DNA of 64,000 bases from SXOA01 sp051004015 (lineage in GTDB: Bacteria > Planctomycetota > Planctomycetia > Pirellulales > Pirellulaceae). Under the pieces are notes generated by a model, which worked only from the letters and a program-made list of their open reading frames with translations, searched no databases and was not told the DNA's origin. Position numbers and translations under genes: made by a program. The stretch lies in assembly GCA_051004015.1 (NCBI GenBank), contig JBPCKT010000138.1, positions 1-64,000 of the forward strand, in the 5' to 3' direction. The first letter of the stretch is position 1. Each line of letters begins with the position of its first letter. This document shows positions 1 through 8,664 of this stretch, piece after piece.

Positions 1-19
1 AAGAATGTCTTTCACCCAT
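1..19 (-). CDS. 5' end of an unknown gene running off the left edge
   Basis: An ATG on the minus strand at 17-19 is preceded, six bases upstream, by a very strong Shine-Dalgarno sequence (AAGGAGGAG, complement of about 26-34). Only six codons (MGERHS) are inside the window, so no function can be assigned. The ribosome binding site is the main evidence that this is a real start. Confidence 0.5.
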
Positions 20-443
20 CGCGTGCTCCTCCTTGTGTGTGAAAACAAGCGTCGAACACTCGTTAAACACCGGAGATCACGCGATGGGCTTACTTATCTC
101 TCTCGGGAGCGGTGAATAGGACGGGCTTATTCACCTGCGGCGTTTTTATTCACGGAAAAGTTGTCCACTTATAAGCCTTTCGCAAACCGTTTGACCGCCA
201 CTTTTCAGTGGTGCTTGCCATGCTCCATTCGCTCGCTGAGACATGCCATTCGGTGGCCTCCTTGGGTCCGGCCGCGCGGAGCTTCGCCGGCCCAGAAACC
301 ATTATACAAAACGGCCATGACTGACTAAGTGTCCAGTAACTTGAAGGCGTCCTCCGCGGTAAATCCCAAGTTGCGGGTCTCAATCCAACAACCGGCACGC
401 GACTTGCTGTATGTCCGGCAAAGAATGGAAAGGGGTGAGAAAA
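20..443. other. Intergenic region, no recognised gene
   Basis: About 420 bp between the left-edge gene start and the first small plus-strand gene. It contains the ribosome binding site of the left-edge gene and only low-quality open frames. The stretch at about 340-400 has a faint T-arm-like segment but no cloverleaf could be folded. I see no repeat or RNA gene here. Confidence 0.4.
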
Positions 444-647
444 ATGGACGCCACGAAGGTCGAGGCGGCACTGCGCGCTTGCCTTGAACTAACCGAGACT
501 TCCACCCACCCTGTAGCAGAAATTGGGCGTTTTTTCGATGAACTGTCCCAGAATCCTGATTGGTCCCCCGATGAAATTAATGATCTTCAGACGCTCTTTA
601 TTCAGAGCATCATTCATCGGTGGCGCGGTCCAGACTCACGACAGTAA
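444..647 (+). CDS. Small hypothetical protein, member of a tandem paralogous pair
   Basis: A 67-residue acidic, probably helical protein with no family I recognise. The ATG at 444 is chosen over an in-frame ATG at 411 because GGGGTGAG lies just upstream and because the resulting length matches the neighbouring paralogue at 688. Both share an N-terminal K..AAL..CL pattern and a C-terminal PDW.P.E...LQT..I......WRG.D pattern, so they are diverged duplicates. A third, broken copy of the C-terminal part lies at 1462-1536. There are no transmembrane segments or cysteine clusters. Function unknown. Confidence 0.55.
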   Translation: MDATKVEAALRACLELTETSTHPVAEIGRFFDELSQNPDWSPDEINDLQTLFIQSIIHRWRGPDSRQ

Positions 648-687
648 GGCGGCCCCGGTGGCCGCGTAGAGTACACCACGTCACGCG

Positions 688-888
688 ATGAACGAACCAA
701 AGCTTTCCGCCGCTCTGGATGAGTGTCTGCGCCGCTGTCTTGCTAGCGATCGGCCCTACTACGAACTCACCCAAGCTCTCAACACGTATAAGGCCGACCC
801 TGATTGGAATCCCGCCGAAGTGGTCGAATTGCAAACGCGGGTCATCCGGGCGCTGATGGGGCACTGGCGGGGTTCGGATAAGAGCTAG
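688..888 (+). CDS. Small hypothetical protein, second member of the tandem pair
   Basis: A 66-residue protein that lines up over its full length with the product of the gene ending at 647, 40 bp upstream. Conserved positions include a Cys-Leu near residue 13 and the C-terminal block PDW.P.E...LQT..I, ending WRG.DK. No strong ribosome binding site is visible. The last 75 bp (814-888) recur at 1462-1536 with about 89 percent identity, showing recent local duplication. Function unknown; the conserved Trp and Gln residues suggest a small folded helical domain. Confidence 0.55.
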   Translation: MNEPKLSAALDECLRRCLASDRPYYELTQALNTYKADPDWNPAEVVELQTRVIRALMGHWRGSDKS

Positions 889-1144
889 CCGTTCGCTTGC
901 CCCCCTCGCATGTCGCCATGGCGCGGTACCAAGACCGCTTGCCCTCTTTGCGGATTTGCCAGCAATTGCTGTTCGCCCTGCCGGCTCACCAGTGGATTCA
1001 ACTCCGGCACGCCAGAAATGGCCAGACAGTGGCGTACTTTGGGGTTGGGGGCGGACAAAAATGACCTTGCGTACTTCGCCGATTACGTCAGGATACCGGG
1101 GTCTCGAATGCCCTGGGGCCCACAAAATGGATTTGGTGGCGGAT

Positions 1145-1360
1145 ATGCAAGATCAACCGACGATTAAATGCCCCGAGTGCGGCAGAACGGACGTAAAGCT
1201 ACTCCGGCAGTCGCCGTTTGGAGGAATCAATCGCTATGGAAAGCCCGCCAGCGCCACGGTAGCGTACCAGTGTGTTTGTGGCATGGGCTTCACCGAAACA
1301 TTTCGCACGCCGGGCGCTGCTCCGCCGGCGAGCGACAGAAAAGAGCGATTTGCCGCATAG
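1145..1360 (+). CDS. Small zinc-ribbon-like protein
   Basis: A 71-residue protein starting MQDQPTIKCPECGR. It has a CPEC knuckle near residue 9 and a second Cys pair (CVC) about 35 residues later, the spacing of a zinc-ribbon fold, followed by a disordered Pro/Ala-rich tail. The frame is open further upstream, but that sequence reads as non-coding, and GGTGGCGG precedes the ATG at 1145. Its role is unknown; short zinc ribbons of this type often bind nucleic acid or act as structural partners. The family 1 inverted repeat begins 16 bp after its stop. Confidence 0.5.
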   Translation: MQDQPTIKCPECGRTDVKLLRQSPFGGINRYGKPASATVAYQCVCGMGFTETFRTPGAAPPASDRKERFAA

Positions 1361-1375
1361 AAGCGCCGCAAGGGG

Positions 1376-1446
1376 GTCGGGAAGGGTTTTCGCGGCTCTG
1401 CTGGCGTGCTAGCGGGTTAACGATTTCCGCGAAAACTCTTCCCGAC
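1376..1446. repeat. Inverted repeat, family 1 (GTCGGGAAGGGTTTTCGCGG)
   Basis: The left arm 1376-1395 and the right arm 1427-1446 are 20-bp inverted repeats with 19 of 20 matches around a 31-bp loop. Related arms occur at 39499-39668, inside the hpnD-hpnE gene, and at 62074-62131. The element sits between the zinc-ribbon gene and the broken third copy of the tandem paralogue. Confidence 0.85.
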
Positions 1447-1461
1447 GCCGACGGCATCGCA

Positions 1462-1536
1462 GCCGAGGTGGTCGAATTGCAAACGCGGGTCATCCGGGCG
1501 CTGATGGGACACTGGCGGAGGGAGGACAAAAGCTAG
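1462..1536 (+). pseudogene. Fragment duplicating the 3' end of the gene at 688-888
   Basis: These 75 bp match 814-888 at about 67 of 75 positions, including the shared stop codon, and encode a copy of the C-terminal block EVVELQTRVIRALMGHWR. No upstream part of the gene is present: the sequence starts 15 bp after the family 1 inverted repeat. It is therefore a 3' fragment, not an intact gene. Confidence 0.75.
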
Positions 1537-1566
1537 GAGCCGCGTTCCAGTGACGTGCGTTCCGTG

Positions 1567-1899
1567 CTATCCGCGATTTCTTTCGGCCCTGGCATCCTTT
1601 GTCCTCTGCCTTCGCCCATAAACACGTACCGCCCAAACGATCATCCCAATCAGAGTGGCAAGCGGGGGCAGAATGAAGACTAGCAGGCCAAACGGAATGG
1701 CTACGTCAAATCCCCACCGTCGAATCATCGGATCAACGGAAACATTTACGGCGAGGCAACTGGCAAAGAATGCCACGCCCATCGCGATGGGGCTCAGCAG
1801 AAGTATCGTCCCTAATCCCACGACCTGTTTGACCGCGGAGGGAGACACTTTCTCATCGGGCACCGACTGCGGCGGTTCGTAGGGGTTGATTTCGTTCAT
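1567..1899 (-). CDS. Small two-helix membrane protein with N-terminal NPYEPP motif
   Basis: A 110-residue protein starting MNEINPYEPPQS. The Asn-Pro-Tyr..Pro-Pro motif close to the N-terminus is typical of many small planctomycete membrane proteins of unknown function. Two hydrophobic helices follow (about residues 28-50 and 65-90), with a basic C-terminal tail (GRRQRTKDARAERNR) that by the positive-inside rule should be cytoplasmic. The longer upstream reading frame is Arg-rich and unlikely to be translated. No enzymatic motif is visible. Confidence 0.6.
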   Translation of the reverse strand: MNEINPYEPPQSVPDEKVSPSAVKQVVGLGTILLLSPIAMGVAFFASCLAVNVSVDPMIRRWGFDVAIPFGLLVFILPPLATLIGMIVWAVRVYGRRQRTKDARAERNRG

Positions 1900-1951
1900 G
1901 GGACAAGGCAACAACCCGCCGAGCGATGTGGAAAACTCGCCTCTGGGGCGC

Positions 1952-2344
1952 CTACGCCGCAAAGACTTCGTTCACCGCCATTCTCCATCCCGGCACCGCA
2001 GGCTCGGCATCGGCACTTTCGCCTAGGTGAAAAACAACCTCATTTTCTGGCGAAGTAGCTCGGTAAACCGCCACTGTTTGGGCCAGCGGGTCAACATCCC
2101 ACTCGACGAGGGTGCCAGCTTCGAGGTAATCGGCACGCTTGGCGGCGAGCATGACTTCCGCCGAAGGGCTGTAATCCCCTTCGCTGCGAATCTCGACGGC
2201 AAACACCGGCGCTCCTTCCACAAACCGCATTTTGTTGCGGGGAAGCGGCCCCACATGAAAGGAAGCATCCGGCGAGAAGGACTCCCGGCCGCTGGTCAGC
2301 GGAGGAGAGAGGGCGAAGCCGATGCCAGCGCGAAAACACCTCAC
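1952..2344 (-). pseudogene. Uma2-family nuclease, N-terminally truncated
   Basis: The product matches the C-terminal two thirds of Uma2 (DUF820) proteins, a PD-(D/E)XK nuclease-like family: SPDASF, then FAVEIRSEGDYSP, then AAKRADYLEAGTLVEWDVDP. The Asp, Glu and Lys of the nuclease core (SPD, VEI, AAK) can be placed. Intact relatives have roughly 60 more N-terminal residues, with the ELidG and 'H..i...L' segments; here the frame upstream is closed by stops and the only start is a GTG at 2344. An intact 251-residue Uma2 gene lies at 55388. Probably a decayed gene. Confidence 0.6.
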
Positions 2345-2394
2345 GACTCCGGCCTACCTAGAGCACGTCTCGCTCGAAGCGTGTCAGTTCCATA

Positions 2395-2718
2395 TCAGCC
2401 ACCGCTTCGCCGGCGTGCCGGTTTTTTCCTGCTGTTCAGCCAGCGCTCGAAGGAGGCTTGACTCTCGGACGACGGCTGGCCAGCAAGCAGGTTGGCAACG
2501 CTGATGTCCTCGTCTAGGTCAGGCCAGTGGATGCCGCTTCCTCCCCCGATGAGCCGCCATGAATTACGTTCTTTGGCAGTGGCGTTTACCAGGCGCGGAT
2601 ACCAGGCCAGGGGCGCGGCAATTGCGCGGCCGTCCGACAATTCGACGGAAAGAGTCTCGTCATCCAAGCTGATCTCACACGCGAACGCTGGATGCTTTTT
2701 AACCGTGGAAGAACCCAT
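2395..2718 (-). CDS. DUF2442 family protein
   Basis: A 107-residue protein. The central part (LDDETLSVELSDGR, then PLAWYPRL, then GIHWPDLDEDISV.NLL) is the DUF2442 signature, in which a short beta-rich domain ends in 'I.WP.LDEDI'. The start at 2718 lies 20 bp inside the end of the upstream DUF4160 gene, so the two are translationally coupled. The DUF4160-DUF2442 pairing recurs widely in bacteria and has been suggested to be a toxin-antitoxin-like module; that role is an inference and not visible in the sequence. Confidence 0.75.
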   Translation of the reverse strand: MGSSTVKKHPAFACEISLDDETLSVELSDGRAIAAPLAWYPRLVNATAKERNSWRLIGGGSGIHWPDLDEDISVANLLAGQPSSESQASFERWLNSRKKPARRRSGG

Positions 2719-2935
2719 TCCAACTCTCCATAAACGGCTCTTGATGGTTCGAGACAAGCTCTCGAATTCGCCTGATTTCTTGGCGAGAAAACCCGCGGCT
2801 ACGCTCCAGGCGGACCGGCACCAGCCAGAACTTCGCTTCGCAACGATCGCGTTCGACATGAATATGCGGCGGTTCCGAGCCATCGCCGGCATAAAAGAAG
2901 AAACGATAAGGTCCGTCTCGAAGCACCGTCGGCAT
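2699..2935 (-). CDS. DUF4160 family protein
   Basis: A 78-residue protein matching DUF4160 end to end: MPTVLRDGPYRFFFYAGDGSEPPHIHVERD, with the conserved EPPHIHV block, then the 'A KFWL.PVRL..S.GF...E...I..LV' half. Its 3' end overlaps the DUF2442 gene by 20 bp, forming a two-gene unit. The histidines of PPHIHV are the most conserved feature and could be catalytic or metal-binding, which is an inference. It is a candidate toxin of a small two-gene module. Confidence 0.75.
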   Translation of the reverse strand: MPTVLRDGPYRFFFYAGDGSEPPHIHVERDRCEAKFWLVPVRLERSRGFSRQEIRRIRELVSNHQEPFMESWNGFFHG

Positions 2936-2988
2936 TCACCCATGTTACGCGGTTTGACACGCGAACACAAATTGTGAATGCACGTATC

Positions 2989-4947
2989 CTACCGTGTCTT
3001 CCCTTTGCTCCCTGTCGAACTGGTATTCAGGCCGAGCGCCTTTTTGAGTTCTGCATCAAGCTCCGCCGCGTGAACATTGTTGTTCAACACCCGCCCTTGC
3101 TTATCCACGAGCAGCATCATGGGGAGGGTGAGAATCCCCATCTCGCTGGCGAGGCGGCTTTCTTCGATGCCCCCTTCTTCGAAGGCGTGGGGCCAGGGAT
3201 AGCGGTTGGCGTTCAGGAATGTTTTCGCGTCGGTCGCGGAGCCGTCGAGGTTGACGCCGAGGGGTTGGAAGCCGGATTTGCCGTACTTGGCCTGCATGTC
3301 CTTGATGACGTCCATGTCTTCTTTGCTGGGGCCGGCCCAGGTGGCCCAGTAGTGAATCAGCACCACTTTGCCGTTGTAATCCGCCAGATTGACGGCTGCG
3401 CGGCCGTCGATGGATTTGCCTTTGAGCGTGATTTTCTTGCCGGTGGAATCGAGCCGCGTTTTGGCCCCCGTCGCTTTTTTGGCCTGGTCGCTCGAAGGCA
3501 TTTCCGCCAGCAGGCGGTTGTACCAGGTGAGGGCTTCCTTGGGTTTCTCGTTGAATTCGTGGGCCATGCCGAGTTGCAGCATCGCTTCGGCCGCTTCGGG
3601 GGCGGACGGATAGTCTTCGATAATCGTCTCCAGGCCGGTCGTCCAGGTGTCATTGATTTTGGCGTAGTCGGCGTCTTCTTTTTGCGACGCGGCGTCCTTC
3701 TGCGCTTGCAGCAGGCGGTACTTCACGAAGGGAAGAAGCTGCTTGGAGCTGGGGAGCGGCGCGGTTTCCTCCGCCAGCTTTTCCAGCCGCTCGACGCCTT
3801 CGGGATAATGCCCCGCGGTAACGGCGGCGCTAATGGTTTCCGCGAATTGGCGAACCCAGTTGCCCCGCTCGTCCGCGGAGTTGGCGGACTTGATGAGCTT
3901 GCTCAGGATGTCGGCTCGCTTGTCGTGGATCTCCGTCTGTTTCTCGGGCGTGGCGCTGGCCAGCGATTTTTCCAGCGTTTCCAGCTCGTCGTAGAGCTTA
4001 CGGGATTCGGGGGAGAGATCGCCGGTGCCGGCCACGGGCTCGCCGCTGTTGGCGGCGTTGCTGGGGGCGAGGAGCCGGAACGACGCAGTCTTCGTCAGCT
4101 CGATGTTCTCCGGCAGCCCGAGCACGCGCCAGCCGTCGCCGACTTTCACCATCGAGCCAATCATCAGTTGGGAGTGTTTTTTCTCTTTGCCAGTGGGGGT
4201 TTCCACAACGGCGGAGGCGTCGTCGTAGATGGTCAGATCCTTGGTGTTGCCGTCCGTGCCGGCGGGAATGAGGGCTGGGCGGGAAGCGCCGAAGTGAATC
4301 CATTCGGACTTGGCGGAGATGAGTTTCTGGGCCTGACAGCGGTCGGCGAAGTTCTTCAGCGAGGCGTCGATGCGGGCCTTGATTTCCGCGGTTTTTTTGT
4401 CCGCGAGACCCAGCGAATCGAGTTCGCTTGGCGTGAGGAGCAGCCGTCGGAAGCGGGGAGCGTCAGCACTCGCAATGGCGGCAACGAGCTCCGACGTGAC
4501 TTCCTCCGGAGAGATTGATTTCCAGGAGTCAATCTTGCCGTCCTGGTCCTTATCGATTCCCCACCGCGTGCCGGCTGTGCCCAGCCAGCGGCATTCGTTG
4601 ACTTTGTTGTTGTGGTCCGTGTCGATGTCGCGATAGATTTCGATGCCGTCCTTGAAGTAGCACCACTGGTCCACCTGGTTATCGCCGTTGGTATCCAGAA
4701 ATCGCCGCAGCACTTCGCCGCTGGGGTCTTTCACCACAAAGCCGGAGATGCCGCCGAAGCTATCGACATCGAGCGTGCATTTGGCCACTTCGGCCTTGGT
4801 GGGAAGGTCGTAATCGACGTCCTGCTGGGTCGGCGTGATGCCCAAAGCCTCGGCTGGGGTCGGCTTGGCTTGAATGGCCGTTCCAGCAAACAGGACCAGA
4901 GTGACGGCTCCGACGAGAATGGCAATCTGGCGAAGTATCCGCGGCAT
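2989..4947 (-). CDS. Secreted TlpA/redoxin-like protein lacking active-site cysteines
   Basis: A 652-residue protein with a signal peptide (residues 1-27, cleavage near TAIQA). Residues 70-135 carry three EF-hand-like loops (DTNGDNQVD, DTDHNNKVN, DKDQDGKID) that may bind calcium. A helical TPR-like region spans about 310-490. The C-terminal 130 residues are a thioredoxin fold of the TlpA/AhpC type, but the expected WATWCGPC motif reads WATWAGPS, so both redox cysteines are gone. The cis-Pro region (TLPMMLLVD) is kept. It is probably a periplasmic protein that uses the fold for binding and not for thiol chemistry. Divergent from the rRNA unit. Confidence 0.85.
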   Translation of the reverse strand: MPRILRQIAILVGAVTLVLFAGTAIQAKPTPAEALGITPTQQDVDYDLPTKAEVAKCTLDVDSFGGISGFVVKDPSGEVLRRFLDTNGDNQVDQWCYFKDGIEIYRDIDTDHNNKVNECRWLGTAGTRWGIDKDQDGKIDSWKSISPEEVTSELVAAIASADAPRFRRLLLTPSELDSLGLADKKTAEIKARIDASLKNFADRCQAQKLISAKSEWIHFGASRPALIPAGTDGNTKDLTIYDDASAVVETPTGKEKKHSQLMIGSMVKVGDGWRVLGLPENIELTKTASFRLLAPSNAANSGEPVAGTGDLSPESRKLYDELETLEKSLASATPEKQTEIHDKRADILSKLIKSANSADERGNWVRQFAETISAAVTAGHYPEGVERLEKLAEETAPLPSSKQLLPFVKYRLLQAQKDAASQKEDADYAKINDTWTTGLETIIEDYPSAPEAAEAMLQLGMAHEFNEKPKEALTWYNRLLAEMPSSDQAKKATGAKTRLDSTGKKITLKGKSIDGRAAVNLADYNGKVVLIHYWATWAGPSKEDMDVIKDMQAKYGKSGFQPLGVNLDGSATDAKTFLNANRYPWPHAFEEGGIEESRLASEMGILTLPMMLLVDKQGRVLNNNVHAAELDAELKKALGLNTSSTGSKGKTR

Positions 4948-5123
4948 GGCTTCCGTTCCTTAGGGCTTTTGGAGGCAGCAGCCTGAACCTGGGGGCTGGG
5001 CGAGCGTCTCCTGGGAATATCCGCCCCATTGTAGCGATGGTGGCCGGCCGCAAAAGAGAAGTTTTTGGCGGGAAGCTCAAGCCGGGCTCAGCCGATGCCG
5101 AAAATGGCAGATTGCGGTCCGTT

Positions 5124-5173
5124 GGAGTCCCGCCTTCAGGCGGCTTCCAGGTTCCGCCTAAAGGCGGGACTCC
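5124..5173. repeat. Inverted repeat, family 2 (GGAGTCCCGCCTTCAGGCGG)
   Basis: Arms 5124-5143 and 5154-5173 are 20-bp inverted repeats with 19 matches and a 10-bp loop. Each arm also contains its own smaller palindrome (CCGCCTTNAGGCGG). It lies 17 bp upstream of the rRNA promoter, between divergent transcription units. Confidence 0.85.
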
Positions 5174-5190
5174 AGCGGGTTTTTGCCCCT

Positions 5191-5218
5191 TTGACAGTGC
5201 AGGTAAGGTGTTTAGAAT
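5191..5218 (+). promoter_or_regulatory. Sigma-70-type promoter of the tRNA-23S-5S unit
   Basis: TTGACA (5191-5196) and TAGAAT (5213-5218) are separated by 16 bp, close to the consensus for a housekeeping promoter. The predicted transcription start, near 5225, is about 20 bp before tRNA-Ile. It is the only strong promoter match seen ahead of the tRNAs. Confidence 0.7.
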
Positions 5219-5247
5219 CAAAAGTTTCCCCACACGGGGCGAAAATC

Positions 5248-5321
5248 GGGCGGTTAGCTCAGTTGGTTAGAGCGCGTCGCTGATAACGACGAGGTCACAA
5301 GTTCGACTCTTGTACCGCCCA
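5248..5321 (+). tRNA. tRNA-Ile (GAT)
   Basis: A complete 74-nt cloverleaf: acceptor stem GGGCGGT/ACCGCCC with A discriminator, D arm with GTTGGTTAGA, anticodon loop CTGATAA (anticodon GAT), T arm GTTCGACTC. CCA is not encoded. It is the first gene of the rRNA unit and is followed after 9 bp by tRNA-Ala, the usual spacer pair of bacterial rRNA operons. Confidence 0.97.
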
Positions 5322-5330
5322 CTGGAAGAA

Positions 5331-5403
5331 GGGGACGTAGCTCAATTGGGAGAGCACTGCCTTTGCAAGGCAGGGGTTGAGGGTTCGAGCCCCTTCGTCT
5401 CCA
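5331..5403 (+). tRNA. tRNA-Ala (TGC)
   Basis: A complete 73-nt cloverleaf: acceptor GGGGACG/CGTCTCC (one G-U pair), anticodon loop TTTGCAA (anticodon TGC), T arm GGTTCGAGCC, A discriminator. CCA is not encoded. It lies between tRNA-Ile and 23S rRNA. Confidence 0.97.
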
Positions 5404-6010
5404 CTGCCCCCTTGCCGTGAATTCAAGAACCCGTATAGTTACAGACGAAGACCGAATCTTCACCCTTTTTTCGCTGACAACGACCTTCCGGAACCCACGC
5501 ATGATGCAGCGAAAAAATCTCCTCCGCCGGGTTGACGCCCTATGCACTAGGCCATAGGATTACGCTTTCCCACTTTGCGGAACCCCAACTACTGAATGAG
5601 AAGCTGCTTCGTCGATTTGACGGGCCAGCTTCCCGTCCAGTGGGACGGCATGACGGAGGGCTTAGCGGCCCAAAGTCGTGAAATGATCTTTGACAATTTG
5701 GTTGTTGTGTAGATGGCATCTTCGTGAAGGTGCATCGATTTACACGTACTGATCTCGCAAGAGCTTGAGATGTGTATTGAAGTGTATCTTGCACGGTCTC
5801 TTAGTAAAAAAGCGTTGCTCGTGCCGGCCGAAAGGCTGGTGCGAGCGAGACGAATCGAAAGAGCTATCGTTACTTGAAGAAGAGTGCTGTTCCCGCCGTG
5901 AGGCGCGGGCAGGACTCGAGAGTGGTGTTGCCACGCATATCGAATTTAATGCGACTGTTTCAGCAAGCTTCGGCGAGCTGCGGCAGGGGCAGAGAGTTTT
6001 GAATATTTGT
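5404..6010 (+). other. Transcribed spacer between tRNA-Ala and 23S rRNA
   Basis: About 600 bp without a credible gene; the short open frames here lack ribosome binding sites and family matches. The last 19 bp form the 5' half of the 23S processing stem (5992-6018). No 16S rRNA is present here or upstream. Confidence 0.6.
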
Positions 6011-6018
6011 GGTCAAGC
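5992..6018 (+). other. 5' strand of the 23S processing stem
   Basis: This segment (GAGAGTTTTGAATATTTGTGG and on into GGTCAAGC) is complementary to 9604-9630 at all but about three positions. The pairing brackets the whole 23S gene, as expected of an RNase III processing stem. Confidence 0.75.
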
Positions 6019-7301
6019 TACTAAGGGCACATGGGGGATGTCTTGGCATTAGAAGGCGATGACGAGCGTGGAAGACTGCGATAAGCCTGGGGTAGTTGTC
6101 AAACAAACGTTGATCCCGGGATTCTCTAATTAGCATGCACTGAATCCATAGGTGCATGCGGCTAACCCAGAGAACTGAAACATCTCAGTATCTGGAGGAA
6201 AAGAAAGAAAAATCGATTTCGTAAGTAGCGGCGAGCGAAAGCGAAACAGCCCAAACCGCGAGGGTTTTCCCGCGCGGGGTTGTAGGGTCTCTCACATGGG
6301 AGTTACAAAGTCGTTGATTAACCGAACTGTACGGAAAGGCAGGCCATAGCGGGTGACAGCCCCGTAGGTGAAAGTCAGACGACCTCCCGAGGGATACCTG
6401 AGTAAGTCGGGTCACGTGAAACCCCGACTGAATCCACGGAGACCATTCCGTAAGGCTAAATACTCTCTAATGACCGATAGCGAACTCAGTAGGGCGACTG
6501 AAAGATGAGAAGAACCCCGTCGAGGGGAGGAATGTGAACCTGAAACCATGTGCTTACAAGCTGTCGGAGCGCGTATTTTGCGTGACGGCGTGCCTTTTGC
6601 ATAATGATCCGGCGAGTTACCGTCGGCAGCCTGGTTAAGGCCTTCAGGGCCGGAGCCATAGGGAAACCGAGTCTGAATAGGGCGAATTTGTTGCCGGTGG
6701 TAGACCCGAAACTGCGTGATCTACCCATGAGCAGGTTGAAGCGCGGGTTAAACTGCGTGGAGGACCGAACCCACTTGGGTTGAAAACCGAGGGGATGACT
6801 TGTGGGGAGGAGTGAAAGTCTAATCAAACGCAGAGATAGCTGGTTCTCTCCGAAAAATATTGAGGTATTGCCTTGAGCCACTACGCGTTGGGGGTAGAGA
6901 GACTGAATTGGCATGGGGGCCCTTCCAGGTTGCCCAGCCGAGCCAAACTCCGAATACCAATGCGACTATCTCAGGAGACAGACCACGAGGGATAAGCTTC
7001 GCGGTCGAGAGGGAAACAACCCAGACCATCTGCTAAGGTCCCAAAGAAGTACTCAGTCACTAAGGAAGTGATATTGCTGAGACAGCCAGGATGTTGGCTT
7101 AGAAGCAGCCACCATTTAAAAAGTGCGTAACAGCTTACTGGTCGAGCAATTTCGCGCCAATAATGAACGGGAGTAAGTACTTCACCGAAGCAGTGGGTTC
7201 ATTGGTTCTTCGGAGCCAGTGAGCGGTAGGAGAGCGTAGTACATCAGATACAAGCCATACAGTAATGAGTGGTTGCGGGGTGTACTAGTGATTATGTCGG
7301 A

Positions 7302-7339
<38 letters not shown>

Positions 7340-7904
7340 AAAGCCTAAGGTTTCCTGGGGAAGGTAAATCCGCCCAGGGTTAGCCGGCACCTTAGTCGAG
7401 GCCGAAAGGCGTAGACGATGGATGAGCAGGTCAATATTCCTGCGCTGCGAAGTGACCGATGGAGGGACGACGTTTGGATCGTGAGCGGTACGATTAGAAA
7501 TGTCCGTAGAGCAGTCTGAGGTGGGGGATAGGCAAATCCGCCCCTATAGCCAAGGACTGAGCTCGAGAGCATTCAAGTTCTCGAAGTCATGTGAAGGACG
7601 TCCAAGAAAATCTCCTAGGGTTGAAACTAGCAACCGTACTAAAACTGACACAGGTAGGCGAGACGAGTAGTCTCAGGCGCTCGGGAGAACGGTGGTTAAG
7701 GAACTCTGCAAATTGATCCCGTAAGTTCGCGATAAGGGATGCCTGCGCAAGCAGGCCGCAGTGAATCGGCTCTAACGACTGTTTATCAAAAACACAGGAC
7801 TCTGCGAACTCGTAAGAGGATGTATAGAGTCTGACGCCTGCCCGGTGTTGGTAGGTTAAGGAAGAGGGTTAGCCGTAAGGCGAAGCTCGCAACCGAAGCC
7901 CCAA

Positions 7905-7944
<40 letters not shown>

Positions 7945-7958
7945 GTTCCTTGTCGGGT

Positions 7959-8664
7959 AAGTAATTGCCCAGGGCGTGGGTGACCACGCCAGGTGTACCG
8001 GCTCAAATCGGTGAAGCCCGCCGGGAAACGCAGGTTTTCCCAGGGTAATACCGAGGGTAAGATCGTAGTTCGCAAGGATTACGAATCCCCGTAACGACTC
8101 AGGGTGTGAGAACCCTGGAGCGAGTCTTTTCCAAGACTTGCTAACACGCCGGCCCTGATCACCGCCAATGGATCTGCCCTCTTACATCTCTGGATACGTA
8201 GACGGCGAAGGCTGTTTCTGTGTCTCCTTCATTCCCAGCAAGCGGCACCGCTTCGGTTGGGAGGTCCGGCCGAGTTTTTCGGTCAGCCAGAATGGAGATC
8301 GGGCTCAGCTGCTGTATAAGATCCAGGCGATGTGGGAATGTGGTTTCATTCGGCCTGATCGATCTGATAAGACCCTCAAGTTCGAGGTCCGCAATATTGG
8401 TGACCTCGTGGGGAAGGTTCTGCCGCATTTTCGGCAGTACCCTCTGCAGTCGTCCAAACAGGCCGACGTTGAGCGATTCGACCAGATTTGCCAGCTTGTC
8501 TTTGACAAGCGGCATTTGACGGTTGAAGGTCTGAAGGAGATCGTCAGGTTGGCGGTAAACATGAATCCTTCCGGTAAACGGAAGTACTCAGGCGACGAGA
8601 TTCTCAACTCGTTGCGGTCAGGTGAAGGTATAGTCTGCGCCACAGGAAACTGTGGAAGTACGTG
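7959..8664 (+). mobile_element. Group I intron in 23S rRNA
   Basis: The exon sequence is continuous when 7959-8664 is removed: GTCGGGT | AAGTTCCGACC. The 5' exon ends in U and the intron ends in G, as group I splicing requires. By counting from known E. coli modified bases, the site is after position 1951, the site also used by the Coxiella L1951 intron (from memory). Core elements are visible: a P7 5' strand ACGACTC near 8093-8100, a P/Q-like GGGTAATACC near 8043, and an S element AAGGTATAGTC at 8625-8635 whose AGTC pairs with GACT. It encodes a LAGLIDADG endonuclease that runs to the 3' end of the intron. Confidence 0.88.

Noticed and set aside
340..400. Possible tRNA-like segment
   Set aside because: Only a T-arm-like stretch is seen; no acceptor or anticodon stem can be built.
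2974..4518. 514-codon plus-strand ORF
   Set aside because: It is antisense to the redoxin gene, with no signature of its own; a shadow of high-GC codon usage.
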